From positions 248,001-312,000 of the forward strand of contig NZ_CAKKLV010000001.1 of the NCBI RefSeq assembly GCF_918698115.1: DNA of 64,000 nucleotides, in the 5' to 3' direction. A program made the position numbers and the translations under genes. The DNA is from Peribacillus sp. Bi96 (lineage in GTDB: Bacteria > Bacillota > Bacilli > Bacillales > DSM-1321). Of this stretch, positions 19,912-29,670 are shown in pieces; within the stretch, counting starts at the first letter, position 1; every line of letters starts with the position of its first letter. The notes beneath the pieces were generated by a model, which ran no database searches, was not told where the DNA came from, and saw nothing but the letters and a program-made list of their open reading frames with translations.

Positions 19912-21357
19912 TTGTCGCAAGAAAATGAATCGTATTTACGATTTTCTTTAGAGGAATCTGTTTGGTTCCATAAGGGACAGGAAGTGGTTGAGCTATATTC
20001 CATTTCCCTGGATCCAAATGTGACGATTCAAGAAAGTGATCAATATGTTTTTATACGAGGCTCGTTAGACTTATGCGGTGAATACAAAGACTCGCAAAAT
20101 GGTGAAGAAGAGGAGTTTTCGCAGACCTTTTTGCCAAAAGCCGTTCAAAAGGTCGAGAGGAATCTCAATGGGCTTAATGAGTTCACACACCGTTTTCCGG
20201 TTGATATAACGATTCCGAATAATCGGATTGCCTCATTAGAGGAAGTGGATGTCTCGATTCAAAGTTTTGATTATGCTCTGCCTGAGCATAATTGTTTAAA
20301 ATTGCAGGCTGATTTGCTGATAACCGGAATTTATAATGATTCATATGTCGAAGAAAGGTTTGATACGGAACAGGAAGTTGGTGAAACTGAGGAACAAGAA
20401 GAAACGGACGGAGAAAATGAGTCTTATATTCCATATGCGGCTGGAGTGCCGCCAATCCCTGATTTTCAGCCTGTGTTCCGTGATGAGCAGGAAGAAGAGT
20501 TATACACACCATTTACTGCTGAGGCAAGACGTGTTTCTGAAGCAAACGAAGATGAGGAAGAAGAAGAGCCAATATATTTAAGTGATCAGCATAATGCCCC
20601 AGTTTTTGAAATTCCCGTTTCACCATATCCTGAAGAGGAGGAGTGGGAAACGGAAATTAACAGACAGGAAGAACAGGAAGAACAGGAAGAAGCTGAAGTT
20701 GTAGAGGAAGAAACGGATTTAGTAAGTGATTCGCATGACTCCGTAGAGGTACCTGTGTCATCCATGGAAGATGAGAAATTGGAAGAAGTAAGCAGGCAGG
20801 AAAAAGTTATAGAAAAATTGGAGACTCCTAGAGAGTCATTGAAAGAAGAAGAGCTAAAACAATCAAGCAATCAACAAAGTTTTCCAATGGGAAATGAACC
20901 TGTATCACAGTTTGAAACCGATGACGTCATCCGGCAGGAAAAAGAGGACGCTGTTGCGGGTCCCATCCTCAACGAACATGTAATGGTGGAAAAGGAAGAG
21001 GAATCGAATTCGTCCATAAGGGATCTGTTCAAAAAGAAAGAAAGACCAGCGCCACCAGCTAAGGAAGTTAAAAATTATAAGGGTCGGAAACAAGCCGCTG
21101 AACGTGATGAACAAGATACGGCTGATCAAGGGGAAAAGCAGCATTCCATCATGGATTTATTCGGCCGGAAACAAGAAGAAGAACTGGTAAGGATGAAGGT
21201 TTGCATTGTCCAGCAAGGAGAAACGCTGGATGATTTGGCTCAACGTTATGATGTAACGGTACAATCCTTACTTTTCAGCAATGAATTGGAGTCCAATCAG
21301 AACATCCATGAAGGGCAAGTCATCTATATACCGAAGGCTGTTGCCTATAAAAATTAG
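19912..21357 (+). CDS. spoVID: SpoVID, spore coat encasement protein
   Basis: Mother-cell morphogenetic protein needed for the coat to wrap around the forespore; binds SafA and SpoIVA. 481 residues. Seen: a conserved N-terminal domain (residues 1-145, beginning SYLRFSLEESVWFHKGQEV), a long Glu-rich low-complexity middle, and a C-terminal LysM domain (about residues 429-478, VCIVQQGETLDDLAQRYDVTVQSL to NIHEGQVIYIP). Starts with TTG behind AAGGAGGAG. The position after hemL is conserved. Confidence 0.93.
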   Translation: MSQENESYLRFSLEESVWFHKGQEVVELYSISLDPNVTIQESDQYVFIRGSLDLCGEYKDSQNGEEEEFSQTFLPKAVQKVERNLNGLNEFTHRFPVDITIPNNRIASLEEVDVSIQSFDYALPEHNCLKLQADLLITGIYNDSYVEERFDTEQEVGETEEQEETDGENESYIPYAAGVPPIPDFQPVFRDEQEEELYTPFTAEARRVSEANEDEEEEEPIYLSDQHNAPVFEIPVSPYPEEEEWETEINRQEEQEEQEEAEVVEEETDLVSDSHDSVEVPVSSMEDEKLEEVSRQEKVIEKLETPRESLKEEELKQSSNQQSFPMGNEPVSQFETDDVIRQEKEDAVAGPILNEHVMVEKEEESNSSIRDLFKKKERPAPPAKEVKNYKGRKQAAERDEQDTADQGEKQHSIMDLFGRKQEEELVRMKVCIVQQGETLDDLAQRYDVTVQSLLFSNELESNQNIHEGQVIYIPKAVAYKN

Positions 21358-21367
21358 CCACGACAGA

Positions 21368-21397
21368 GAGCAGAGCATATGGTCTGCTCCTGTTTTT
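21368..21397 (+). terminator. Terminator of spoVID
   Basis: Stem GAGCAGA / TCTGCTC (21368-21374 with 21383-21389) and trailing T6. Read-through into ysxE is likely because both are coat genes in the same orientation. Confidence 0.75.
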
Positions 21398-21497
21398 TAC
21401 TAAGGTATTAAAGTTTGAACGGTGGCTTTGGCCGTTTGAATGAAACGACGCCAGAAATCGGATTGTTGAGTTTTTTTAGAGAAAGTGAGTGAGTCTC

Positions 21498-22568
21498 GTG
21501 AGGGAAAACGAGAATCAGCAGCCTGCTAATCGGGATTGGGACACGGAGACCGTCTTGAAGGAATATGCCATGTATGTACAATATATTGAGGACTTCGGAC
21601 GAGTGAAAAAAGTGTACAGTGATCGCGGTATCTTTGCCTTGAAATGCATTTTGCCGCACAATGGCATTGATTTTATTAAAAATGTTCAAAAATTGTACCA
21701 TCGCGGATATAACCGGATCGTTCCCATTTATCAAACGATGGATCAGCGTTACGCCGTTCTTCATAATGGACGTTTGTATTACCTGATGCCCTGGTTGAAT
21801 AATGAAGGAGAAGGGGAGCGCGATGAAAAGCATAAGCAAATGTTCAGGGAGCTTGCTCGGATGCATACGCTGTCTGTAAAAGAAACCCAAGTGGATATAG
21901 AAGAACGGGAAGCACATTATGAACGGACGATTGATGCTTGGAATAACGAGAAGGACTTTATGGATGAGTACATTGTCAGCTGTGAAAAGAAGTGGTATAT
22001 GTCTCCATTCGAAATGACGGTTTGTACTTTCTTCACAGATATTTCACAGGCATTGAAGTACTCGATCAAGAAGTTTGAAACCTGGTATGAAAAAACGAAG
22101 GAAAGTGATAAGGTTCGAACCGTGGTCACTCATGGAAAGGTCTCTCTGAAACATTTCATTTATGATGAGCGGGGATATGGCTATTTCATCAATTTTGAGA
22201 ATTCGAATACGGCACCGCCCCATTTCGATTTACTTCCATTTTTAGTTAAATCAGCTAGGACCTATCCTGTACAATGCGATGACTGTGTCGACTGGCTATA
22301 TAACTACATGCGTTATTTTCCGTTGAAAGAAGAAGAATTGCTGCTCATGCAAAGTTATCTCGCTTTCCCCGGATCAGCGCTGGAATTAGTGAAGGGCTAT
22401 TCTGATGGCAAGGGCCATCGCTCGGAGCTTGATAATGTTACCCAACTGCAGCGGCAATTTTGGCTCCTGAAGAATATTGAGTATATGGTGATGAAAATCG
22501 AAGAGATCGAACAGAAGAAAAAGGCGGCTGCCGAGGCTGCCAAACAAGAGCAGTCCCCCCAAAGCTAA
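21498..22568 (+). CDS. ysxE: YsxE, CotS-type kinase-fold spore coat protein
   Basis: 356 residues with the phosphotransferase-like fold of the CotS/YutH/YsxE group: FALKCILPHNGIDFI near the N-terminus (lysine of the small lobe), then LYYLMPWL, then VVTHGKVSLKHFIYDE in place of the catalytic HGDxxxxN, and FINFENSN in place of IDFD. The missing Asp residues suggest a pseudokinase. Start: AAAGTGAG (21482-21489) favours GTG 21498 over GTG 21489. It follows spoVID as in B. subtilis, where YsxE is a coat protein needing SpoVID. Confidence 0.88.
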   Translation: MRENENQQPANRDWDTETVLKEYAMYVQYIEDFGRVKKVYSDRGIFALKCILPHNGIDFIKNVQKLYHRGYNRIVPIYQTMDQRYAVLHNGRLYYLMPWLNNEGEGERDEKHKQMFRELARMHTLSVKETQVDIEEREAHYERTIDAWNNEKDFMDEYIVSCEKKWYMSPFEMTVCTFFTDISQALKYSIKKFETWYEKTKESDKVRTVVTHGKVSLKHFIYDERGYGYFINFENSNTAPPHFDLLPFLVKSARTYPVQCDDCVDWLYNYMRYFPLKEEELLLMQSYLAFPGSALELVKGYSDGKGHRSELDNVTQLQRQFWLLKNIEYMVMKIEEIEQKKKAAAEAAKQEQSPQS

Positions 22569-22612
22569 ATATACATGATTGGATTAACTCCAGGTCATGT
22601 ATATTTTTTTTG
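22569..22612 (+). terminator. Terminator of ysxE
   Basis: Stem ATATACATGA / TCATGTATAT with an inner TGGA/TCCA pairing and an eight-base T-run. Confidence 0.85.
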
Positions 22613-22626
22613 CTTTAAGGGAATAA

Positions 22627-22818
22627 TTATATCCATTCGAAATATAAAGACATGGCCAAGAAAATAAATGCGATCAGCAGGAGCATATCAAAGAAAGTAG
22701 GAAAAATCAGAGTCCGTAATCCTTGGAATACGATAAAGGGGACGATGAACTGCTGGCAAACACCGCGGAATTTTTTCATCCAAGGCGGTAAAGTGTAGGG
22801 AGTATATCTTCGCTTCAT
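22627..22818 (-). CDS. 63-residue hydrophobic protein, function unknown
   Basis: Begins MKRRYTPYTLPPWMKKF and continues into two hydrophobic stretches (residues 24-37 and 42-61), so probably a small membrane protein with a basic cytosolic tail. A good AAGGAAGG ribosome site sits seven bases before the ATG, which supports it as a real gene although it is short. It faces ysxE and ends just beyond that gene's terminator. I do not recognise a named family. Confidence 0.65.
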   Translation of the reverse strand: MKRRYTPYTLPPWMKKFRGVCQQFIVPFIVFQGLRTLIFPTFFDMLLLIAFIFLAMSLYFEWI

Positions 22819-22985
22819 ATTATTACCTTCCTTTTTAGGCTTCTTATATTCTATGGGTGGTTAGTGGAAAATGTGAGAAAGCCGTCACAATCACTGTTCT
22901 TGGGTGATAAAATAAAGAAAACGGCAAGGCAAAGGGATTAATTTATGAAATTGGATGCTTCTCAAGTAAGTAAGCGAAAAGATGA

Positions 22986-23015
22986 TTGACTGGAGCCCCA
23001 TATTTTTTGTACTAT
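22986..23015 (+). promoter_or_regulatory. Sigma-A promoter of the valS leader
   Basis: TTGACT (22986-22991), 18-base spacer, TACTAT (23010-23015), just upstream of the T-box stem I region. Confidence 0.65.
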
Positions 23016-23039
23016 ATACTATATGCATTTAATGATTTT

Positions 23040-23305
23040 ACATATGAATATAAATCAATGCAAAGACCGGAAATAGTAAGATGAAATGCACTTTCCAGAG
23101 AGGAAACCAATTGGTGGGAGGTTTCCAAGCAGCAGCATCCGAAGTCGTCCGCGAGCTGTTTTCGTGAAAGATTTTTAGTAGCGAAGGCCGGTGAAGAGCC
23201 GTTATCAGATTTGAGAGCCGAAAGAGATGTTTTTCTTTTTCGGAAAAAAGGTGGCACCGCGAACAACTTCCTTCGTCCTTTTATGATGATGGAAGTTTTT
23301 TTTAT
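23040..23305 (+). ncRNA. T-box leader of valS
   Basis: tRNA-sensing riboswitch. Seen: the T-box sequence AGGTGGCACCGCGA at 23249-23262, which pairs with the tRNA acceptor end; stem I landmarks AGTAAGA, CAGAGAGG and GGTG; the segment GAAGTCGTCC at 23141-23150 offering the valine codon GTC as specifier (23144-23146 or 23147-23149); and a downstream terminator AACTTCC / GGAAGTT (23265-23298) with T8. Uncharged tRNA-Val should stabilise the antiterminator and turn valS on. Confidence 0.92.
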
Positions 23306-23327
23306 GCCCAAAAAAGGAGGAAATGAT

Positions 23328-25979
23328 ATGGAAGAAAACCAAATTTCGATGCCGACTAAATATGATCCGCAGACGATAGAGAAAGGCCGCTACAAATGGT
23401 GGCTTGATGGGAAGTTTTTCGAAACGACGGGTGACGATAAAAAAGAGCCATATACGATTGTCATTCCACCACCAAACGTAACAGGTAAGCTGCATCTTGG
23501 CCACGCTTGGGATACGACACTTCAAGATATATTGACACGCATGAAAAGGATGCAAGGGTTTGATGTTTTATGGTTGCCGGGCATGGACCATGCTGGTATC
23601 GCCACTCAAGCGAAAGTTGAACAGAAACTTCGTGCCGAAGGCGTAAGCCGTTATGACCTGGGACGCGAAAAGTTCGTAGAAGAAACATGGAAATGGAAAG
23701 AAGAATATGCGAGCCATATCCGTGAACAATGGTCAAAGCTTGGTCTTGGCCTTGATTATACCCGTGAACGCTTCACTCTTGATGAGGGGCTTTCAAAGGC
23801 AGTGCGCGAAGTGTTCGTTTCGCTTTATAACAAGGACCTGATTTATCGCGGCGAATACATCATCAACTGGGATCCATCAACGAAAACGGCGTTATCCGAT
23901 ATCGAGGTTATTTACAAAGATGTGCAGGGCGCATTTTACCATATGAAATATCCGTTGGTTGACGGATCAGGCGAAATTGAAATAGCCACGACTCGTCCAG
24001 AAACGATGCTTGGCGATACAGCGGTTGCCGTACACCCTGAGGATGATCGTTATAAACACTTGATCGGCAAAATGGTTCGCTTGCCAATTACAGGCCGGGA
24101 AATCCCGATTGTCGGGGATGATTATGTCGATATGGAATTCGGTTCAGGTGCGGTAAAAATTACACCGGCTCATGATCCGAATGACTTTGAAATCGGGAAC
24201 CGTCACAATTTGGAGCGCATCCTTGTCATGCATGAAGATGGCTCAATGAATGAAAAGGCCGGTAAATATGAAGGCATGGACCGTTTTGAATGCCGTAAAC
24301 AAATCGTCAAAGACCTTCAGGAAGACGGAGTACTCTTCAAAATAGAAGATCATCTTCACTCAGTCGGTCATTCAGAGAGAAGCGGTGCTGTTGTTGAACC
24401 ATATCTTTCGACTCAATGGTTCGTTAAAATGCAGCCGCTAGCTGATGCATCTGTTGAACTTCAAAAAGGGTCCGATGAGGAAAAAGTTCATTTCGTACCA
24501 GATCGTTTCGAAAAAACATATCTGCACTGGATGGAAAACATTCGCGACTGGTGCATTTCTCGTCAGCTATGGTGGGGCCACCGCATTCCAGCTTGGTACC
24601 ATAAAGAAACAGGCGAAGTGTATGTAGGACATGAAGAGCCTGCGGATGCTGAGAACTGGGAACAAGATACTGACGTTTTAGACACTTGGTTCAGCTCTGC
24701 ATTATGGCCGTTCTCAACAATGGGCTGGCCTGACAAAGATAGCGTTGATTTCAAACGATACTATCCAACCGGAGCGCTTGTGACAGGCTACGATATCATT
24801 TTCTTTTGGGTTTCAAGGATGATTTTCCAGGCACTTGAGTTCACGGGCGAACGTCCTTTTGAAGATGTATTGATTCACGGTCTTGTTCGTGACGAACAGG
24901 GACGCAAGATGAGTAAATCGCTTGGTAATGGTGTCGATCCGATGGATGTCATCGATCAATACGGTGCCGATTCCCTGCGTTACTTCCTATCGACGGGCAG
25001 CTCACCAGGTCAGGATCTTCGTTACAGCACGGAAAAAGTGGAAGCGGTTTGGAACTTCTCCAATAAGATTTGGAACGCATCCCGTTTTGCTTTAATGAAC
25101 ATGAATGGCATGACGTATGACGAAATCGATTTAAGTGGTGAAAAATCTGTAGCCGATAAATGGATTTTGACGCGTTTGAACGAAACGATTACAAACGTGA
25201 CAAGACTTGCTGACCGTTATGAATTCGGTGAAGTAGGTCGTGTGCTTTACAACTTCATTTGGGATGACTTCTGTGACTGGTATATTGAAATGGCGAAGCT
25301 TCCGTTATATGGCGAAGACGAAGCAGCGAAGAAAACGACGCGCTCAATCCTGGCTTATGTACTGGATAACACGATGAGATTGTTGCATCCTTTCATGCCA
25401 TTCATCACCGAAGAAATTTGGCAAAACCTTCCTCATGAAGGAGAGTCCATCACCGTTGCTGCATGGCCTGTAGTGAACGAAGAGTTGACTGATACAGATG
25501 CAGCCGAGGAAATGAAGCTGCTTGTTGAAATCATCCGCTCCGTTCGTAACATCCGTGCCGAGGTGAACACACCGTTAAGCAAAAAAATCAATCTGATTTT
25601 AAAAGCGAAAGACGAGTCCATCTTAGCTACATTACAGAAAAACAGCAGTTATATCGAGCGTTTCTGTAATCCTGAACAATTGACGATCGGAATCAAGGTC
25701 GAAGAACCGGCTCAAGCGATGACGGCAGTCGTAACGGGTGTGGAATTAATCCTTCCGCTTACAGGACTGATCAATATCGACGAAGAAGTGAAACGTCTTG
25801 AAAAAGAGCTCGACAAACTTAATAAAGAAGTTGAACGAGTACAGAAAAAATTAGGCAACGAGGGCTTCGTTAAAAAGGCGCCAGCAAGCGTCATTGAAGA
25901 AGAACGTGCCAAAGAAAAAGATTATAGCGAAAAACGCGACTCTGTGATTCACAGAATCAATGAACTGAAACAACTGTAA
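23328..25979 (+). CDS. valS: Valyl-tRNA synthetase
   Basis: Class I synthetase that charges tRNA-Val and edits threonine. 883 residues. Seen: the HIGH motif in [15 protein letters not shown] (near residue 46), the editing domain with [22 protein letters not shown], the KMSKS motif in [14 protein letters not shown] (near residue 525), anticodon-binding helices, and a C-terminal coiled-coil (about residues 815-880, [19 protein letters not shown]). The frame is open upstream, but AAAGGAGG at 23314-23321 fixes the start at 23328. Controlled by the T-box leader. Confidence 0.98.
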   Translation: MEENQISMPTKYDPQTIEKGRYKWWLDGKFFETTGDDKKEPYTIVIPPPNVTGKLHLGHAWDTTLQDILTRMKRMQGFDVLWLPGMDHAGIATQAKVEQKLRAEGVSRYDLGREKFVEETWKWKEEYASHIREQWSKLGLGLDYTRERFTLDEGLSKAVREVFVSLYNKDLIYRGEYIINWDPSTKTALSDIEVIYKDVQGAFYHMKYPLVDGSGEIEIATTRPETMLGDTAVAVHPEDDRYKHLIGKMVRLPITGREIPIVGDDYVDMEFGSGAVKITPAHDPNDFEIGNRHNLERILVMHEDGSMNEKAGKYEGMDRFECRKQIVKDLQEDGVLFKIEDHLHSVGHSERSGAVVEPYLSTQWFVKMQPLADASVELQKGSDEEKVHFVPDRFEKTYLHWMENIRDWCISRQLWWGHRIPAWYHKETGEVYVGHEEPADAENWEQDTDVLDTWFSSALWPFSTMGWPDKDSVDFKRYYPTGALVTGYDIIFFWVSRMIFQALEFTGERPFEDVLIHGLVRDEQGRKMSKSLGNGVDPMDVIDQYGADSLRYFLSTGSSPGQDLRYSTEKVEAVWNFSNKIWNASRFALMNMNGMTYDEIDLSGEKSVADKWILTRLNETITNVTRLADRYEFGEVGRVLYNFIWDDFCDWYIEMAKLPLYGEDEAAKKTTRSILAYVLDNTMRLLHPFMPFITEEIWQNLPHEGESITVAAWPVVNEELTDTDAAEEMKLLVEIIRSVRNIRAEVNTPLSKKINLILKAKDESILATLQKNSSYIERFCNPEQLTIGIKVEEPAQAMTAVVTGVELILPLTGLINIDEEVKRLEKELDKLNKEVERVQKKLGNEGFVKKAPASVIEEERAKEKDYSEKRDSVIHRINELKQL

Positions 25980-25982
25980 AAC

Positions 25983-26020
25983 AAAAGGATGAACCAGCAT
26001 TATGCCGGTTCATCCTTTTT
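25983..26020. terminator. Terminator of valS, shared with the convergent ATP-grasp gene
   Basis: 13-bp stem AAAAGGATGAACC / GGTTCATCCTTTT with an 11-base loop; A- and T-runs on either side allow both directions. Confidence 0.92.
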
Positions 26021-26051
26021 GTGTTTCACACTATTTAAGAAATATGTTCCG

Positions 26052-26894
26052 TTAGGAGGTTATTCTTTCTTTTATGAATGTGAGGTACTCTCTGACGATA
26101 TTCATGTCACTTAGGGCACTTAATGTCCGGCTCCCGACGACATCCTCGATTTCATTGAGCATGAGACTGCCGTCATCGTCAAAAATGAAATCGATCCCGA
26201 CAAGGCCAAAATCAAACGCATCGATTACTCTTTCAACCAGAGCTAAGTCGGAAGCGGTCAGCTCGTATATGGAAGCCGATCCCCCTAACGTATAATTGGC
26301 CTTGAAGCTGGATGCGGATTCCCGGAGTACAGCAGCCTTCACATTGTTACCAACTACAAAAACGCGGATGTCCTTTCCGAATAAGCCAGGTTTTTGGACA
26401 ATCCAACTCCCATCATTCATTTCAACCAGATCATTAGCATGCTCGATTAAATAAACTTGTTTCCCGCCGCGGCCATGTGTTTCTTTAGCGATGAAAGGGA
26501 ACTCCATGTCATGGGCATTCGGCCTTCCGTTGCAATATACGGTATCGGCCATTGGAATTCCCAACGTGGACAAATATTGATGTGTCTTTGCTTTGTCATT
26601 TGCCATTTCGGATACGAACGAGGAGTTAAAGCAAGCAATCCCCATTTGCTCCAGTTGCCTTGTGAGAAAAGGATCGATGGTCCGGACGATGGCAAAGTCC
26701 GGTAATGCAATTGGCTTCAGCTCATGTTCCACGTACAACTCGTTGTAGCGATGACCGATCCGAAGGTCTTCACGATGGTAAAATTGTAAATCAAGATCAA
26801 GCTTACTTGCCTCGTCTAGCATCCAATCTATGTATCCTTTATTTTTTACAGCATCCTCGCGGTTATAAATCAACCAACCTGCTTGTTTTCTCAT
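26052..26894 (-). CDS. RimK-like ATP-grasp ligase B, atypical metal site
   Basis: 280 residues with an ATP-grasp core: nucleotide-binding Lys in FPFIAKETHGRGGKQVYLI (near residue 135), GKDIRVFVVGNNVKAAVLRE, ANYTLGGSA, and the acidic segment VGIDFIFDDDGSLMLNEIEDVVGSRTL. RimK-type ligases form an amide bond between a carboxylate and an amine using ATP. The usual ExN metal motif reads NEIED here, so Asn is replaced by Glu. It overlaps the start region of the upstream gene by 32 bases, implying coupled translation. Substrate unknown. It is not part of the conserved valS-folC order. Confidence 0.82.
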   Translation of the reverse strand: MRKQAGWLIYNREDAVKNKGYIDWMLDEASKLDLDLQFYHREDLRIGHRYNELYVEHELKPIALPDFAIVRTIDPFLTRQLEQMGIACFNSSFVSEMANDKAKTHQYLSTLGIPMADTVYCNGRPNAHDMEFPFIAKETHGRGGKQVYLIEHANDLVEMNDGSWIVQKPGLFGKDIRVFVVGNNVKAAVLRESASSFKANYTLGGSASIYELTASDLALVERVIDAFDFGLVGIDFIFDDDGSLMLNEIEDVVGSRTLSALSDMNIVREYLTFIKERITS

Positions 26895-27804
26895 CTGATG
26901 TACTTCCCTTTCCTAATTTGTCCAACATATAATCAAACATGCTATCAGCGATGTTGATGCCTGTACAGTCATATATATTTAGTAAATGCGAATTCGAATT
27001 CACTTCGCATAAAAGAGGACCATCTTCACCGAATAACAAATCGACGCCAGCAAAGTCGGTACCTAGAATCTCCACACATCGGATGGCGAGTAGTGCCTCC
27101 TCCCTTGTGGGTGTATAGGGTGCTGCCTGACCACCAGCTGTCATGTTAGCTCGGAAGTCGTGCTCGGAATGGCGTTGCATCGCAGCTATGACTTGATCGC
27201 CGACGACATTAACACGAATATCCCGTCCTTTACTGTGCTCGATGAATTCTTGAATGATGAATGGTCTGTGGCCGAGATTATGGATCGTCTTTAAAAAATC
27301 ATCCTCTGTATGGATCAAATATACTTGTTCCCCAAAAGAACCGTATGCTTCCTTAACGATGAGGGGAAATCCAAGTTCAATCCCAATTTGTTTAAAGGCA
27401 TCGACATTAACCCTATCAATCCCTTCGTACGTAAAAGGGGGAAACAAGGTTTTCGGCATAGGTATGCCATGCCCAGCTAATGCTTGATGAGTCTTTGCTT
27501 TGCTGTCGCATATATCGATCGCTGTACTGCTGTTATATACAGGTATGCCGAGCAATTCCAAATGGCGTGCCAAATGAATGTCTTTATCCATGAACAGAAC
27601 AAAATCAGGCAGCCTATCAAACGTTCCTTTAAGTAATGGCACCCCTTTTTCAATAATGGGAAGTAGATCCGAATTACGGATAAGGGTGGCCGTGATTTTT
27701 TTTCTTTCTGCCGCCTCTTTAATGAACAAGGCTAAACTGGAAAACTTATCATGCTGTAAATAGCCGTTAACGACAATCCAACAGTGGAGAGCAGAAGTTT
27801 TCAT
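26863..27804 (-). CDS. RimK-like ATP-grasp ligase A
   Basis: 313 residues from the ATG at 27804, which has AAAGGTAG eight bases upstream; an earlier in-frame ATG at 27822 lacks a ribosome site. Seen: a pre-ATP-grasp domain (residues 1-115), FPLIVKEAYGSFGEQVYLIH, RPFIIQEFIEHSKGRDIRVNVVGDQ in part, FRANMTAGGQA, and FAGVDLLF followed by LLCEVNSNSHL with the canonical E-x-N metal ligands. It is a diverged paralogue of the next gene and forms a two-gene unit with it. No precursor peptide or transporter is adjacent. A role in modifying a peptide, cofactor or spore component is possible, but nothing here decides it. Confidence 0.85.
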   Translation of the reverse strand: MKTSALHCWIVVNGYLQHDKFSSLALFIKEAAERKKITATLIRNSDLLPIIEKGVPLLKGTFDRLPDFVLFMDKDIHLARHLELLGIPVYNSSTAIDICDSKAKTHQALAGHGIPMPKTLFPPFTYEGIDRVNVDAFKQIGIELGFPLIVKEAYGSFGEQVYLIHTEDDFLKTIHNLGHRPFIIQEFIEHSKGRDIRVNVVGDQVIAAMQRHSEHDFRANMTAGGQAAPYTPTREEALLAIRCVEILGTDFAGVDLLFGEDGPLLCEVNSNSHLLNIYDCTGINIADSMFDYMLDKLGKGSTSDEKTSRLVDL

Positions 27805-27901
27805 TAAAACACTACCTTTCATCTAGGTTAATCGTTCAGATATTGATAAAATAATCTTAACGCATAAGAGCGGTATAAAGATAGAGGAGGCTCAATGATT
27901 A

Positions 27902-29185
27902 ATGGTAACAACCATGAAAGAAATCAATCATTTTTTTGAACGGCGCCAAGTTCAATTAGGAATGAATTTTGGTCTATCACGAATGGAAGCATTATTAACT
28001 AAATTAGACAATCCCCATGAGGCGCAAAAGTATATTCATATTGCAGGTTCAAACGGGAAAGGATCTACCCTGCAATATTTAAAAGAAATCCTTCTAGCCC
28101 AAGGGGTTCGGGTCGCTGCCTTCACATCACCTTATTTAATCCGGATGAATGAACAGATAAAGATAAATGAAGATGAAATCAGTGATAAGGAGTTTATCGC
28201 TGCCTTCAACGAGCTGTGGCCGTACATCCAAGAGATGGACCAGGCAGGGAATGGACCCACTCAATTCGAAATATTGACTGCGTTGGCCTTCTCTTATTTT
28301 AGCAAAAAGGAAATAGATTTGGTTTTAATGGAAACCGGACTAGGAGGCAGGCTTGATACAACGAATGTCATCAAGCCGATTCTTTCGATCATTACCTCGA
28401 TTTCTTTGGAGCATACGAACATCCTGGGTAACACGCTTGGGGAGATTGCTTCAGAGAAAGCGGGCATCATTAAAAGCGGCGCGCCGATCATCAGCGGAGT
28501 TACAGCAGAGGAGCCTGCAAAAGTAATCGAAGAAAAAGCGTATTCAGTAGGCGTACCTTATTACCAATTAGGTAAAGACTTTCATGTTGATCATGTAAAG
28601 CAAAGTGAAAAAGGTCAAAGTTTCTCATTTTCTCTGGGTGATAGGTTCATCGAAAATGTAGATATGCAGATGTTAGGCCGTCATCAGGTGGAGAATGCAG
28701 CACTGGCCGTGGCTGCTGTCTTATTAGGAATGGAAAATATCGATGAAAAAAGCATCCGCAAAGGAATAGGAGAAGCGAAATGGGATGGCCGTTTCGAAAA
28801 AATATCGGCAGAGCCGTTGGTGATCATTGATGGTGCACATAACCCTGCTGGCATCGACGTACTGATGAAAACGCTAAACGAGCATTACCCTGAATATAAG
28901 TATCGATTTGTATTCAGTTCATTTAAAGATAAAAATTATTCCTTGATGCTTCAAGGACTGGAAAAGGAAGCGATTGAAATCATCATTACCGAATTCGTCC
29001 ATGATCGGGCGGAGGATGCGCAAACGCTTTATGATAAATGCAGACATGAAAATAAAAGTATAAACAAGGATTGGCAAGAGGCGATAAGGGAAGGGAGACG
29101 GAAAACAGTCGAAAAGGAGGTTCTTGTCATCACAGGTTCCCTTTATTTCCTTTCACTTGTGAGGGATTTCCTATCTGAAAGTTGA
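27902..29185 (+). CDS. folC: Folylpolyglutamate / dihydrofolate synthase
   Basis: Adds glutamate to dihydropteroate and tetrahydrofolate, ATP-dependent. 427 residues. Seen: P-loop HIAGSNGKGST (near residue 47), TSPYLIRMNEQIKIN, METGLGGRLDTTN (near residue 144), and the Mur-ligase C-terminal domain with IIDGAHNPAGIDVL (near residue 308). GAGGAGG at 27884-27890 is 11 bases before the ATG at 27902; ATG 27914 is a less likely start. In B. subtilis folC also lies between valS and comC. Confidence 0.96.
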   Translation: MVTTMKEINHFFERRQVQLGMNFGLSRMEALLTKLDNPHEAQKYIHIAGSNGKGSTLQYLKEILLAQGVRVAAFTSPYLIRMNEQIKINEDEISDKEFIAAFNELWPYIQEMDQAGNGPTQFEILTALAFSYFSKKEIDLVLMETGLGGRLDTTNVIKPILSIITSISLEHTNILGNTLGEIASEKAGIIKSGAPIISGVTAEEPAKVIEEKAYSVGVPYYQLGKDFHVDHVKQSEKGQSFSFSLGDRFIENVDMQMLGRHQVENAALAVAAVLLGMENIDEKSIRKGIGEAKWDGRFEKISAEPLVIIDGAHNPAGIDVLMKTLNEHYPEYKYRFVFSSFKDKNYSLMLQGLEKEAIEIIITEFVHDRAEDAQTLYDKCRHENKSINKDWQEAIREGRRKTVEKEVLVITGSLYFLSLVRDFLSES

Positions 29186-29538
29186 AGCCTTGTGACTGAT
29201 AGAGTCTTGCCTGCGATTACATGAAGATTTCATGCGGCTCGGCCTACTGCTCGTTACCGAGAGTGTAATTTGAATACAATGATTGCTGTTTCCATCGTAA
29301 TGAAAACTCGTAGTGAATGATCAACTTTTATCGGTCAAAAAACAGGATTTTTCAAAAGGTCCATTTATTAGCCATATTTTGTTAAATCGAGCCTTTGAAT
29401 AAGAAAAATCCTGAATGGGTGATGGACAAACCAATCACCCAATATATTGGTTAAAACATGTTTAATATTGAAGCTATATGACTTAGGAATGATTATGCTC
29501 GGGCGGGATGAAAAGAAAATATCGGGAGGAATGAAACT
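29186..29538 (+). other. folC-comC intergenic region with nested inverted repeats
   Basis: 353 bases without a convincing gene. Seen: an 11-bp perfect inverted repeat CAGGATTTTTC / GAAAAATCCTG (29343-29353 with 29403-29413), inside which AAAGG and CCTTT can also pair; immediately after it an 8-bp hairpin TGGGTGAT / ATCACCCA (29416-29441). Neither is followed by a T-run, so they do not look like intrinsic terminators. A candidate ComK box overlaps the first arm. Confidence 0.6.
29317..29351 (+). promoter_or_regulatory. Candidate ComK box upstream of comC
   Basis: AAAA-CAGGA-TTTT at 29339-29351 is a perfect AT-box (A4-N5-T4). A weaker half, ATGA-N5-TTTT, lies at 29317-29329, eight to nine bases away, near the 8-base spacing class of ComK sites. 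comC is ComK-controlled in B. subtilis. By-eye match in AT-rich DNA, so only moderate. Confidence 0.4.
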
Positions 29539-29670
29539 ATGGAGAAGGCTAGTTATTATCATAAAGTAGGTTGTCCTGAAAAAGGGATGGGACATTCTGA
29601 TGAAGGAACGTTTACCGTTGACCTAAAAGGTCCAATGGAAGTGAATAGATTCCTTGTCCAATTGAAATAA
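29539..29670 (+). CDS. 43-residue protein upstream of comC, function unknown
   Basis: Starts with ATG behind GGGAGGA (spacing about 8) and ends with TAA directly abutting the comC ATG. The product begins MEKASYYHKVGCPEKGMGHS and ends with EVNRFLVQLK; one Cys, no membrane segment. comC itself has no visible ribosome site, so translation of comC may depend on this ORF, which argues that it is translated. I do not recognise it. Confidence 0.5.
   Translation: MEKASYYHKVGCPEKGMGHSDEGTFTVDLKGPMEVNRFLVQLK

Noticed and set aside
27895-27939. 14-codon mini-ORF overlapping the folC start
   Set aside because: The GAGGAGG is only four bases from its ATG but 11 from the folC ATG, so it more likely serves folC.
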